From assembly GCA_016712265.1 (NCBI GenBank), contig JADJRJ010000030.1, forward strand, positions 1,178,001-1,242,000: a stretch of DNA of 64,000 nt. The letters are read 5' to 3'. Source of the DNA: Gemmatimonadota bacterium (GTDB taxonomy: Bacteria; Gemmatimonadota; Gemmatimonadetes; Gemmatimonadales; Gemmatimonadaceae). Of the stretch, positions 16,186 to 25,150 are shown one piece after another. Numbering within the stretch: the stretch's first letter is position 1; each line of letters opens with the position of its first letter. Made by a program: the position numbers and the translations under genes. Under the pieces are notes generated by a model that had not been told where the DNA came from, made no database searches, and saw only the letters and a program-made list of their open reading frames with translations.

Positions 16186-16915
16186 GTGAACCTCCGGGGG
16201 TCCCCTTCAGGGCCAATCGATCCATGAGTTCCTCCGCGGTCTGCGTCATGAGCGCGGACCGATAGCGATGCGCCACGGCATAGGCCATCAGCAGCATCAA
16301 CGCGACGGCGTTGGCCCGCAGGGGCCAGGTGTAGCTCGAATCCAGGGTCATCGGGCTCGACTGCATCTGGTGCAAGGTACGCCACCAACGCACAGACATG
16401 TAGACAATTGGGACATTGAGCGCACCCAGCAACCCCACCACCGCACTCCATTGCGCCCGGCGCTCGGCGTCATCCACAAACGTTCGCAGGATGAGGTACG
16501 CCACGAACATGAAGAACAGTACGGCGGTGGACGTCAGCCGTGGCTCCCATGTCCACCAAATACCCCAGGTCGGCTTGCCCCAGATCATTCCCAACGCCAG
16601 GGTCAGGCCGGTGAGGAGCATCCCCACCTCCGCGGCCGAGGCCGCCAGCAGGTCATCAGCCAGGCGCCCCTTCCACAGGTAGCGCAAGGATGCCAGCGCA
16701 ACGAGAAGAAAGGCCAACATCGCGTTCCACGCGGCCGGTACGTGCACGTACATGATCTTCTGCAGATGGCCCATGTCTCGGTCGGGCGGGCTCGTCAGGA
16801 CACCGTACGCTTGTGCGGCGACCAGCAACAGGAGGCCAACCAACCCGACGGTGGTCCACCGCACCTCACGGCGCGGCACGGCCACTCCCTCAGCACGGCT
16901 CACCACGTTTTCCAT
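16178..16915 (-). CDS. ccmC: Heme exporter/heme-handling protein CcmC
   Basis: A 245-residue protein with six membrane helices and the tryptophan-rich signature WGIWWTWEPRLTS (about 117-129), which with flanking His residues (MYVHVP, TLHQMQ) binds heme and loads it on CcmE. Size and motif fit CcmC. It begins one base after the ccmB stop codon and overlaps ccmD. Confidence 0.95.
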   Translation of the reverse strand: MENVVSRAEGVAVPRREVRWTTVGLVGLLLLVAAQAYGVLTSPPDRDMGHLQKIMYVHVPAAWNAMLAFLLVALASLRYLWKGRLADDLLAASAAEVGMLLTGLTLALGMIWGKPTWGIWWTWEPRLTSTAVLFFMFVAYLILRTFVDDAERRAQWSAVVGLLGALNVPIVYMSVRWWRTLHQMQSSPMTLDSSYTWPLRANAVALMLLMAYAVAHRYRSALMTQTAEELMDRLALKGTPGGSRA

Positions 16916-16916
16916 A

Positions 16917-17603
16917 TCACACCTCGATCACGAATTCGAACACGGCCAGAGCGGCCGCGAGGAAGACCACGTCATACACCAGCAACATCCGAATCCAAGC
17001 GCCCGCGTCGCGCATCACGTTCCCTTCGAGCAAGGAGGTCGACGCCTCCACGGCCCCGAGCAGGACCGGGATCATCATCGGGAACAACAGGAGCGGCAGC
17101 AGGACTTCGCGCGACCGGCTTCGACTCGACATCGCGGCGTAGAACGTCCCCAGCGTGACGAACCCGATTGTCCCAAGGAGTGTAACGAAGAGCTGCGCCG
17201 CCCAGGCATCGGGGATCGATACATGAAACAACACGAGGGCTACCGGAATTACGATCAGTTCGACGAGCCCGACAAACGCGAGATTCGCGAGGAGCTTGCC
17301 GGCGAAGATCGACCAGCGTGACCCGGGATAGAGGAGCAGCGGCTCCAGCGCCCCGCCGTCCAGCTCGAGTTGGTAGGAGCGGTTGAACGCCAGGACACCG
17401 CTGAAGAGGATCGCCAGCCAGATCGCCCCGGTTGCGGCCTCCCTCAACGACTCCGTGTCTGGGCCGAGGGCGAAGCCGAACAACATGAGCACCAACACGC
17501 CAAGAAAGGTGACGGCATTCAGCCCGCTCTTTGATCGGCGCTCGGCGGTGAGGTCTTTCATGGCCACGGCGCGGACGCGCCGCCAGTCGTCGCGCCAGCT
17601 CAT
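16917..17603 (-). CDS. ccmB: Heme exporter protein CcmB
   Basis: A 228-residue integral membrane protein, the permease partner of CcmA. It has about six hydrophobic segments and the family features DLTAERRSK near the N terminus and LLLYPGSRWSIFAGK. Its ATG overlaps the ccmA stop (ATGA). No unusual residues were noticed. Confidence 0.94.
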   Translation of the reverse strand: MSWRDDWRRVRAVAMKDLTAERRSKSGLNAVTFLGVLVLMLFGFALGPDTESLREAATGAIWLAILFSGVLAFNRSYQLELDGGALEPLLLYPGSRWSIFAGKLLANLAFVGLVELIVIPVALVLFHVSIPDAWAAQLFVTLLGTIGFVTLGTFYAAMSSRSRSREVLLPLLLFPMMIPVLLGAVEASTSLLEGNVMRDAGAWIRMLLVYDVVFLAAALAVFEFVIEV

Positions 17604-18331
17604 GACGCCAGCTCCGCGAGCATTTCGCTCGCCGACGGCAGTTGGGGCTCGGCTTGTCCCTCCACCCGACCCTGAAACATCACCTCGACCCGATCGAGGA
17701 GGGCGCCCGCGCTTTGTCGATCGTGCAGCACGATGAGCGCAGCTCCACCGTCTGACCCGCGGACCACCTCCGCCACCACCTCGTTCACCAGCGCGACCCC
17801 CTGGCGATCAAGTGAGTTGTACGGCTCATCGAGCAGCAGCACCCGGGGCCGCTGCATGAGGAGCCGGGCGAGGGACAACCGGCGCTGCATTCCGGATGAG
17901 AAGGTGCGGACACGCTCGTCACCGTCCCGAAGGAGACCCACGCGGTCGAGGGCCGCATCAATCCCTGACGCCTCGCGGCCCAACATGCTGGCGGCGAACT
18001 CGAGGTTCTCGCGCGCGGTCAGGTCGTCGTAGAGCCCGGGGTGGTAGGTCATCAGGGCGACCTGCCCCCGCACCCAATCCGGCCGCTCACGGACGTCACT
18101 TCCCAGAACCCACGCCCGCCCTGACGTCGCACGAATGAGGGTCGAGAAGACGCGCAGCAGGGTGCTTTTTCCGGAACCGTTGTGCCCTTCGAGCCCGACA
18201 ACCTCTCCCGGCCGGACGACAAGGTTGGCTCCCCGAAGCGCCCAGCGACGGCCGTACCGGCGCGTGACACCATCGGCCTGAAGGGCCAAGGTGCCGTGGT
18301 CCGGATTGAGGGGGATGGCGGTCGCTGGCAC
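17600..18331 (-). CDS. ccmA: Cytochrome c biogenesis ABC transporter ATP-binding protein CcmA
   Basis: A 243-residue ATPase with Walker A GHNGSGKST, signature FSSGMQRR and Walker B VLLLDEPYNSLD. It powers release of holo-CcmE from CcmC. GTG 18331 is the start, with no clear Shine-Dalgarno site. It is the first gene of ccmABCDEFGH, all on the minus strand with overlaps or one-base gaps. The 150-base space to the divergent corA gene must hold both promoters; GTTAGATTCT at 18336-18345 is a weak -10-like element. Confidence 0.95.
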   Translation of the reverse strand: MPATAIPLNPDHGTLALQADGVTRRYGRRWALRGANLVVRPGEVVGLEGHNGSGKSTLLRVFSTLIRATSGRAWVLGSDVRERPDWVRGQVALMTYHPGLYDDLTARENLEFAASMLGREASGIDAALDRVGLLRDGDERVRTFSSGMQRRLSLARLLMQRPRVLLLDEPYNSLDRQGVALVNEVVAEVVRGSDGGAALIVLHDRQSAGALLDRVEVMFQGRVEGQAEPQLPSASEMLAELAS

Positions 18332-18481
18332 AGGCAGAATCTAACCCCCACTATTCCGCCAGATCGCGGGTGGGTCCCCCGTAACTTCCCGTCAGCCTTT
18401 CCCTTACGCCAGCCCCCCGTGACGACCCCTCTTTCATCTAATGCCGGCTCCCCGGCGGGCGGGCCCCCCGCTCCGGCAGAG

Positions 18482-19471
18482 ATGAAGCTCCCCCGTTCGT
18501 TTCTTTCGCGCGGCGGTGCGGCCACCCTCGCACGCGACATCGACCTCAAGGAACTGGCGTCGGCCCTTGTCGACCCCGCAGTGACGCTCTGGGTCGATAT
18601 CGACAGCTCCAATCGCGCGCAGTTCGCGCTGCTTGAGAAGTTGTTCGGGTTCCACCCGCTGGCCATCGAGGATGTCCTCAACCCGATGAGCCGCCCGAAG
18701 GTGGACCAGTACGACCAGTACCTCTTCGTGACGCTGCGCGTGGTGCGGTTCGTCGACGAAACCACCGATCCCTACGACCTGGAGACGGCGAACCTCTACT
18801 TCTTCATCGGGACCAACTACCTGGTGACGGTCCACGCCGGTCCGTCGCACCACGTGGAGCAGCTGGCGGGGATCTGCCACCGGACCCCGGACGTGATCGG
18901 GCGCGGGCCGGCCCGCGTGGCGCACCAGCTCATGGATAGCGCGATCGACGCCTACTTCCCGATCCTGGACCGGGTCGACGAGTTTCTCGACTCGCTGGAA
19001 GAACGGGTCTTTGCCTCGTTTGACGAAGGGTCGCTGCGCGACATCTTTGCCGTGAAGCGTCTGGTGCTCTCCCTGCGACGGTACCTGGCCCCGCAGCGCG
19101 AGATCTTCAACATCCTGTCCAACCGTCCCTCGCCCCTGCTCGCCCCCGAGCTGCAACTCTACTTTCGCGACGTGTACGACCACATGCTGCGGATCAACGA
19201 CTCGCTCGAGACCTATCGCGACCTGTTGAGCAGCACGATGGAGAGCTACCTCTCGCAGGTGTCCAACCGCCTGAACCTGGTGACGAAGGGACTGAGTGTG
19301 GTGGCGACGCTGAGCGTGCCGTTCGTGGTGGTCAGTGGCATGTGGGGGATGAACTTCAACCGCAGCATCCCGTTGACGGACCACCCTTGGGGGTTCGAGA
19401 TCATGCTGGTGGCCCAGCTGGCGTTAGGCGCCGGGCTCGTCGGCCTGCTGCGGTGGCGCAAGTGGCTGTGA
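18482..19471 (+). CDS. corA: CorA-family magnesium/divalent cation transporter
   Basis: A 329-residue protein with a long N-terminal cytoplasmic funnel domain and two C-terminal membrane helices. The pore signature GMWGMNF (GMN at about 289-291) closes helix 1, and the tail is basic (LLRWRKWL). It forms homopentameric Mg2+/Co2+ channels. ATG 18482 gives the normal family length; an open frame extends 300 bases further upstream but overlaps ccmA and is poor in family features. Divergent from the ccm operon. Confidence 0.92.
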   Translation: MKLPRSFLSRGGAATLARDIDLKELASALVDPAVTLWVDIDSSNRAQFALLEKLFGFHPLAIEDVLNPMSRPKVDQYDQYLFVTLRVVRFVDETTDPYDLETANLYFFIGTNYLVTVHAGPSHHVEQLAGICHRTPDVIGRGPARVAHQLMDSAIDAYFPILDRVDEFLDSLEERVFASFDEGSLRDIFAVKRLVLSLRRYLAPQREIFNILSNRPSPLLAPELQLYFRDVYDHMLRINDSLETYRDLLSSTMESYLSQVSNRLNLVTKGLSVVATLSVPFVVVSGMWGMNFNRSIPLTDHPWGFEIMLVAQLALGAGLVGLLRWRKWL

Positions 19472-19508
19472 CGGCCGACCTGATATTTGGCCCGGCTGCG
19501 TTCCGTGC

Positions 19509-20513
19509 CTAGGGCAGCGGACCCCGCCAGGCGGCCAGCCCGAGCTCCAGCATGAGGGCGAGCATGGCCAGCCCCAGCGGCCACCGAAACAACTCTGCAT
19601 AACGCGTGAACACGCGCGTGCGCACCGGCGTACGCTCCAGCTGGTCAATCTCGAGCGTGATGCGGTCGAGCGCCGCCGCATCCCGCGCCCGGAAATATCG
19701 CCCACCCGTCCGCTCGGCCACCTCGGTCAACAACTGATCGTCGATCTCGACCGGACGATTTTCGTAGCGCAGGCCGAATACACCACGCCCCACGGGCACC
19801 GGCGCCATTCCCTCCGTCCCCACCCCGATCGTATAGATCTTAACGCCAAAGGCGGCCGCCGCCTGCGCGGCGGTCCGCGGGTCGATCGCCCCCCGGTTGT
19901 TCACACCATCCGTCAGAAGTACGATGACCCGGGACCGACCGGGTGCCCCCCGCAGCCGGTTGGCCGCGGTCGCAATCGCCGTTCCGATTGCCGTTCCGTC
20001 CTCCAACTGACCGGGCTGCAGGTTATCGATGGCGGCCAGCACCACGGGGTAGTCCGTCGTCAGGGGCACTTGCGTGAGCGCCTCGCCGGAAAAGGCGACG
20101 ATCCCGATGCGGTCGCTGGAGCGAAGGTTCACGAACTGCTTCACCTTCTCGCGGGCGACTTCGAGCCGATTCTGGGGTTGGAAGTCCTCGGCCAGCATTG
20201 AGCTGGAGATATCGAAGGCCACCACGATGTTGATCCCCTCGCTGTTGGCTTGCTCGGAACGCCCGGCGATGCGCGGACGCGCCAGCGCCAGGATGAACCC
20301 GGCGACGACCAGCGAGCGGAGGACGACCAGCGCCACCGGGATCCAGCTCCCCACTCTGGGGCCCTGGGCAAGGACGGAAGTCCCCGAGAAGGTGATCGCC
20401 CGATCGGAACGCCGCCGCCTCCGCCACCACCACCAGGCGGGGAGGAGGAGCAGCAGGACGAGAGCCACGGGACTCTCGAATTGGAATCGGCCAAGCCAGG
20501 CGGGGGTCCACAC
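19509..20513 (-). CDS. BatA-like von Willebrand factor A protein
   Basis: A 334-residue membrane protein: an N-terminal helix (ESPVALVLLLLLPAWWWW), a second helix (about 58-78), a VWA domain with an intact metal site (DISSS at 101-105, a Thr-Asp later in LLTDGVN), and a C-terminal helix. The layout is that of BatA/BatB aerotolerance-type proteins, which usually sit with MoxR ATPases; none is nearby. GTG 20513 is the likeliest start, giving the N-terminal helix at the usual place, but no Shine-Dalgarno site is seen. It converges with corA. Confidence 0.82.
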   Translation of the reverse strand: MWTPAWLGRFQFESPVALVLLLLLPAWWWWRRRRRSDRAITFSGTSVLAQGPRVGSWIPVALVVLRSLVVAGFILALARPRIAGRSEQANSEGINIVVAFDISSSMLAEDFQPQNRLEVAREKVKQFVNLRSSDRIGIVAFSGEALTQVPLTTDYPVVLAAIDNLQPGQLEDGTAIGTAIATAANRLRGAPGRSRVIVLLTDGVNNRGAIDPRTAAQAAAAFGVKIYTIGVGTEGMAPVPVGRGVFGLRYENRPVEIDDQLLTEVAERTGGRYFRARDAAALDRITLEIDQLERTPVRTRVFTRYAELFRWPLGLAMLALMLELGLAAWRGPLP

Positions 20514-20625
20514 GGGTAGGGAACATACACGCCCCGCGCCCCCGGGTTTCGCCCCACAGGTTGTCGCTTGCGTCCCCCACAAACGCACGACCGGCAATTC
20601 CCGCCGCCCGGCCGTCGGAAGCCGT

Positions 20626-22383
20626 ATGTTGATGCCGGACAACGACTACGCCGATACTTCCGTCGCGGACACGCGAGGAACGACCCCTGCATCAATGGCG
20701 AGACACGATCCCGATTCGACCGACCCCGATCCGATGCGAGACGAACAGTTGTTGACGAAAATCGCCGACGCCGTGCTCATCGTCAGTCGCGACGGGATCA
20801 TCGCCAAGGCGTCCAAGGGCGTTGAGCGCATCATTGGCTTTGCCGGAGCTGGCCTGGCCGGAAAGCGACTCACCTCGTTGCTGCACGAGGACAACGTCGC
20901 CGAGGCGTCGCAGGCCGTCCTGCGCGTGTCGAACGGCGCCGAGCTCCACGTGCCACAGCGCTGGCGCACACGCACCAATGAGGGGGCGTTCGTGGACATC
21001 GAGTTCACCGCGACCCGGCTCGCCGATGCCCCAGCCGAGCGGTGCGTGGTGGTGTCGATGCGTCCAGCCCCGGCTCGTGAGGCCGAGGAAAGCACCGATG
21101 TGCTCAAGGACCCCCTGACCGGCCTCCCGTCCCGTGCCCTCTTCCGGGATCGGGTGGAGCACGCCCTCGCTCGCGCGCATCGTCAGCAGCTTCCCCTCGC
21201 CGTCCTTCTCCTCGAGTTCGAGGATTTCCGCGCGGGCGCCACCCGCGCGACCATTCAGCAAGTGGAAGCCGTCATCGCGGCGGCCGCACTCCGACTGGCG
21301 ACGTGCCTCCGCGGCACCGACAGTGCCGCCCGGTTCGAGGGCGCACGCTTCGGGATCCTGCTCGAGGACATGGCGGACGAGAGCAACTTCGTCCAGGTCG
21401 CGGAGCGGATTGGGCAGGCATTCGCCACGCCCCTCATGGCGGGCCCCGCGGGCTTTGTGGGCAATGCCAACCTTGGGATTGCATCGGCCACCCCAGACGA
21501 CACGGTGGACGATGTCCTGCGTCACGCGGACGTCGCCCTCCGGGCGGCCAAGCGCCGCGGCCGTGGGGCCTGTGAGCTGTTCGACCCCCGGGTGCACGAA
21601 CCCGCGTTGTCGCATACGCGACTCGAGGACGACATCAAGCGCGGCATCGACGCCGGGGAGTTCTCCCTGGTGTACCAGCCGATCGTGATCCTCCGGAGCC
21701 GTCGCATCGCCGGCGTCGAGGCCCTCGTGCGCTGGAATCACCGCACGCGAGGACTGGTTCCTGCCGCCGCCTTTGTCCCGGTCGCCGAGGAGTCCGGGCA
21801 CATCATCGAGTTGGGCAAGTGGATCCTCCGGGAAGCCTGTCGACAGGCGCGCACCTGGCAGGATTCGATCGGCCCCGATCGTTCGCTGACGGTCACCATC
21901 AACGTCACAGCCAAGCAACTCCTGCACGGCACCTTTGTGGACGATGTCGCCGTCGCCATCCGCGATTCGGGCATCGAACCACACCGCCTCGTCCTCGAGG
22001 TGTCCGAGGGCGCCCTCGTCGCGCACCAGGCGGCCGCGCTGACCCGGCTGCGCGAAGTCCGCACCCTCGGGGTCCGAATTGCCATTGACGACTACGGCTC
22101 TCGTGGGGCGTCGCTCGGCGATCCGGGGGAGATCCCCGTCGATATCCTCAAAATCGACCGCAGCTACGTGAGCCAGGTGAACCGGCGGCCGGAGGAACAC
22201 GCCGCCACGCGGGCCATCGTCGCGTTAGGCAAGCTCAAGCGGCTTCGCACCGTGGCCGAGGGCATTGAGCGGGAGGAACAACTCGCCGAGTTGCTCCGGT
22301 TCAAGTGCGAATACGGACAGGGGGCGCTGTTCTCCGAACCGGTCACCGCCGCCGACTTCCTGGAATTGCTCCGCCGCGACTGA
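20626..22383 (+). CDS. PAS - degenerate GGDEF - EAL protein, probable cyclic-di-GMP phosphodiesterase
   Basis: A 585-residue cytoplasmic protein with a PAS-like domain (about 40-150), a GGDEF-fold domain (about 160-320) and an EAL domain (about 330-580). The diguanylate-cyclase motif has decayed to FEGARFGILL, so synthesis is unlikely. The EAL residues are kept: EALVRW, the Asn of VTINVTAKQ, IDDYGS, LKIDRSYV, AEGIE and the Gln of YGQGALF. It should therefore hydrolyse c-di-GMP with the GGDEF-like domain as a possible GTP sensor (known for such hybrids; inferred here). GGAAG precedes ATG 20626; ATG 20632 is an alternative. No membrane segment. Confidence 0.88.
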   Translation: MLMPDNDYADTSVADTRGTTPASMARHDPDSTDPDPMRDEQLLTKIADAVLIVSRDGIIAKASKGVERIIGFAGAGLAGKRLTSLLHEDNVAEASQAVLRVSNGAELHVPQRWRTRTNEGAFVDIEFTATRLADAPAERCVVVSMRPAPAREAEESTDVLKDPLTGLPSRALFRDRVEHALARAHRQQLPLAVLLLEFEDFRAGATRATIQQVEAVIAAAALRLATCLRGTDSAARFEGARFGILLEDMADESNFVQVAERIGQAFATPLMAGPAGFVGNANLGIASATPDDTVDDVLRHADVALRAAKRRGRGACELFDPRVHEPALSHTRLEDDIKRGIDAGEFSLVYQPIVILRSRRIAGVEALVRWNHRTRGLVPAAAFVPVAEESGHIIELGKWILREACRQARTWQDSIGPDRSLTVTINVTAKQLLHGTFVDDVAVAIRDSGIEPHRLVLEVSEGALVAHQAAALTRLREVRTLGVRIAIDDYGSRGASLGDPGEIPVDILKIDRSYVSQVNRRPEEHAATRAIVALGKLKRLRTVAEGIEREEQLAELLRFKCEYGQGALFSEPVTAADFLELLRRD

Positions 22384-22392
22384 CCTCCCGGT

Positions 22393-23394
22393 TCAGCCCG
22401 GGAGGAGGAACCGCACGACGGCGAGCGCCACGACGAGCAGCAGGCTCATCGAGGCAAGCGCGGCGAGCGTGGTGCGCACCCCCGCCGTGCGGATGCTGTC
22501 CGGGGACACCGCCAGGCCAACCCCGGCCATGGCGGCCACCGTCAGGGCGTGGGCCACCACCTGCGCTCCGTGTGCGACCGTGGTCGGGATCACGCCGGCG
22601 GTGCGTAACGCAGCCCCGGCGAGGAACAACACGAGGTACCACGGGAGCACCTTGCGAAGTGCCGCGCCCACCCCGGTGCCGTGCGCTGCGTCGCCTGCGG
22701 AGTGGCGGCCAAGCCAGACCAACCAGGGCACCATCAGCATCACGCGCACGAGCTTCACCATCGTGCCCACCTCGCCCGCCGCGCCACTGACGGGAAAGGT
22801 CGCTGCGAGCACCTGGGGCATGGCGTAGACGGTCATCCCGGCCAACGCCCCGTAGCGGGCGTCGTCCAGGGCCATCACGGTCCCGATCACGGGCAGGGCA
22901 AGCACCAGCCCGATGCTGAGGAGCGCCGTGGACGCGATCGCCGACGCCGTCTCCATGGCGGTCGCGCCGCTCGCCCGCGCCACGGCGACGATGGCCGTGT
23001 TGCCGCAGATGGCATTCCCCGACGCGACGAGCACCGCATGGCGCCGGCCGAGGCCACACCAGCGCCCGATGAGGATGCCGGCGCCTAACGCGACCACCGT
23101 CGTCCCCACCGTGCACGCCACCAGCAGCGGTCCGGCGGCCGCAAACCGCCGCAGGTCCGTCGTGAGGCCAAGGACTACGATCGCGACTTCCAGCACCTGG
23201 CGCCCCATGAACGCAACGCCCGCCTCCCACGACGCGGGCAAGGGGCGCACCGCATGGACGATCATCCCGAACAGCAGGGCGAGGACCACCGCGTCCGGTG
23301 CCCACGACACCCGCGGCGCCGCGAGTTGCGACACCCCCCAGGCAACCAGCGCGACGCCCCCCGCTGCCGCGACGCCCGGCCAGCGACGCCTCAC
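22393..23394 (-). CDS. YeiH/UPF0324-type putative sulfate exporter family transporter
   Basis: A 333-residue polytopic membrane protein. The conserved stretch VASGNAICGNTAIVAVA and the following helix pattern are those of the YeiH family. The family's transport activity is poorly characterised despite its database name. The GTG start overlaps the stop of the permease gene upstream (GTGA), so the two are probably co-translated. Confidence 0.82.
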   Translation of the reverse strand: MRRRWPGVAAAGGVALVAWGVSQLAAPRVSWAPDAVVLALLFGMIVHAVRPLPASWEAGVAFMGRQVLEVAIVVLGLTTDLRRFAAAGPLLVACTVGTTVVALGAGILIGRWCGLGRRHAVLVASGNAICGNTAIVAVARASGATAMETASAIASTALLSIGLVLALPVIGTVMALDDARYGALAGMTVYAMPQVLAATFPVSGAAGEVGTMVKLVRVMLMVPWLVWLGRHSAGDAAHGTGVGAALRKVLPWYLVLFLAGAALRTAGVIPTTVAHGAQVVAHALTVAAMAGVGLAVSPDSIRTAGVRTTLAALASMSLLLVVALAVVRFLLPG

Positions 23395-24419
23395 GACGAC
23401 GCGGCGACGGAAGTCGGAGCGCTGGGCGCGGCGATGTACTCCTTGCGATACAGCGTCACGAACTCGAAGAAGTACTGGATCGCCAGCGGGCCGAGCAGTA
23501 CACCGAGCAACCCGAAGTACTTCACCCCGGCAAAGGCGCCAATCAAGGTCACCATCGGGTGCAGGTTCGAGACCCGCCGATAGATCAACGGTCGGATCAC
23601 GTTGTCGATGTTGCTCGCCAGGCCAGCACCGATCACCAGGAGGGTCACCGTCGCGCCATACCGTCCCTGGGCGAGGAGCACCAGCACCCCGGGGAGCCAC
23701 ACGAGAGCGCTTCCCAGCACCGGCAGGATCGACGCAAAGCCGGTCACGACCCCCCAGAAGAGCGCGTTAGGCAGGCCGACCACGAGGAATGCAATCCCGA
23801 TCAGGGTCCCCTGGGCGAGCGAGGTCAGCAGGGTCCCAAGCACCGTGGCGTGCGTGACCGAGTAGAACCGATCACGCAGCAGGTTCGCCCCCTCCTCCGA
23901 GAACGGGAGGAACTCGCGGAACGCCTTCCACGACACCTCGGCCGAGACCAGCATGTAATACAGCGCAAAGAACGAGATCACGAGGTTCAACGTGGCGCGC
24001 GCGGCGCCACCCACAAAATCGAACGCTTGCTGGGACAACCAGCGGAAGAAGGTCCCGCTCGCCTTGGCGACCTCCGCTCCGATGTCCACCGTCCCGATCT
24101 TCGGGAGATTGCTGAGGTGCGCGAATGCGTTGGACTCCTGGGCTCGACGGAGCATCTCGGAACCCTGGTCGGCCACCAGCGCGACGATCCACATCACCGG
24201 TAACGCAATGGCAACCACCGCAAAGACCAGGGTCAGGGACGCCGCACCGTCCGGCCCCACGCGCCGACGCAGACGCTGGTAAACAGGGACACACAACACA
24301 TAGAGGACTGCCGCACCAAGCAGCCCGACGGCAAACGAGGAGATGGCCATCAGGATCCCCGCGCCAAGCAGGATGATCAGGAGACCGGCACGTTCACGCT
24401 TGGTATGGAGGAATTGCAT
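23391..24419 (-). CDS. AI-2E family transporter (PerM-like permease)
   Basis: A 342-residue membrane protein with about seven or eight helices. The family features are a central soluble part followed by the helices LGTLLTSLAQGTLIGIAF, WLPGVLVLLAQG and IDNVIRPLIYRR. Members export or leak small molecules, and some act as Na+/H+ antiporters; the substrate here is not indicated. It is 54 bases after the ArsR-type gene on the same strand and overlaps the YeiH-type gene. Confidence 0.88.
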   Translation of the reverse strand: MQFLHTKRERAGLLIILLGAGILMAISSFAVGLLGAAVLYVLCVPVYQRLRRRVGPDGAASLTLVFAVVAIALPVMWIVALVADQGSEMLRRAQESNAFAHLSNLPKIGTVDIGAEVAKASGTFFRWLSQQAFDFVGGAARATLNLVISFFALYYMLVSAEVSWKAFREFLPFSEEGANLLRDRFYSVTHATVLGTLLTSLAQGTLIGIAFLVVGLPNALFWGVVTGFASILPVLGSALVWLPGVLVLLAQGRYGATVTLLVIGAGLASNIDNVIRPLIYRRVSNLHPMVTLIGAFAGVKYFGLLGVLLGPLAIQYFFEFVTLYRKEYIAAPSAPTSVAASS

Positions 24420-24473
24420 GATGGGGTGTGAGCGGCGCGCCGTAATCTGGGGCCACGCGCCCTCCCCCGCACC

Positions 24474-24797
24474 TCACCCCAGCATTTGGGCCCGCCGCTC
24501 CACCTCGGCCTCGATCCGCCCGCACATCAGGTCACAGAGTCGCATCACGTCCCGGTCACCCAGGGCATAGTACGTCCAGCTCCCTTCCCGGCGGCGCTTC
24601 ACGAAGCCCAGGGTGTGTAGCAGCGTGAGGTGCTTGGATGCATTGGCCTGGGAGAGGTCCGTCGCCTCCACCAGTTCAGACACGGTGCGTTCCCCATCAC
24701 GGAGGGCGCTCAGCAACCGCAGGCGCGCCGGGTCGGCGAGCGCCTTGAAGCGATCGGCGACCAGATCGAGCAGCGCGGGGGTCAGGATGCGTGGCAT
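24474..24797 (-). CDS. ArsR/SmtB-family transcriptional repressor
   Basis: A 107-residue winged-helix protein. It has the family pattern ALADPARLRLLSALRDGE, a recognition helix (LSQANASKHLTLLHTLG) and a wing (KRRREGSWTYYAL). The metal site of classical ArsR (ELCVCD) is absent. Two Cys near the C terminus, Cys88 and Cys92 (LCDLMCG), could bind metal or respond to thiol chemistry. It follows the DUF2892 gene by 28 bases. The AT-rich inverted repeat at 31455-31476 in front of the efflux operon is a likely target (inference). Confidence 0.9.
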   Translation of the reverse strand: MPRILTPALLDLVADRFKALADPARLRLLSALRDGERTVSELVEATDLSQANASKHLTLLHTLGFVKRRREGSWTYYALGDRDVMRLCDLMCGRIEAEVERRAQMLG

Positions 24798-24825
24798 GAG
24801 CAAGAGCGGGGAGGCCGGACGCAAC

Positions 24826-25035
24826 CTAACGTGCCGCTCGGGGCTGGCAGCCCAGCCAGCCGAGCGCACCCAGTCCTCGCTCCAGGGGACAGAATCCCGT
24901 GAAGCTCGACTGGAGCATGTTGAAGCCCACGAAGGCCGTGAAGGCGAGCCAGGCCGGGTGGAGCCAGGTCGCGAAGGCCACGGAGGTGAGCACGAAGGCA
25001 CCAGCAATGCGGAGGATGATGCGAGGAGGGCACAT
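24826..25035 (-). CDS. DUF2892 (YgaP-type membrane domain) protein
   Basis: A 69-residue protein with two membrane helices and the family text FNMLQSSFTGFCPLERGLGALG. In other bacteria this domain is a separate small protein or the C-terminal half of YgaP rhodaneses, often beside ArsR-type regulators. ATG 25035 is chosen for length, but the leader before it is C-rich without a Shine-Dalgarno site. It is probably co-transcribed with the ArsR gene. Confidence 0.82.
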   Translation of the reverse strand: MCPPRIILRIAGAFVLTSVAFATWLHPAWLAFTAFVGFNMLQSSFTGFCPLERGLGALGWLGCQPRAAR

Positions 25036-25071
25036 GGGGGATGGATTCGAGATGGGAAGACGACGCTCAGC

Positions 25072-25139
25072 GGGCAGGGGAACCCGGACAGACACGGTGT
25101 GGGGAGGTGCTAGAATGGCCATACATCCGTCCCCTGCCC
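25072..25139. promoter_or_regulatory. Divergent promoter region with a spaced 9-bp inverted repeat
   Basis: GGGCAGGGG (25072-25080) and CCCCTGCCC (25131-25139) are perfect inverted copies 50 bases apart in the 115-base gap between the divergent DUF2892 and DUF302 genes. A -10-like TAGAAT (25111-25116) lies between them, pointing at DUF302, with only a weak -35 upstream. The arms could be two operator halves or a leader hairpin. Confidence 0.35.
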
Positions 25140-25150
25140 CTGAGGCCCAC

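Noticed and set aside
18182..18481. N-terminal extension of corA
   Set aside because: It overlaps ccmA on the other strand and has no similarity to CorA; the ATG at 18482 gives normal length.
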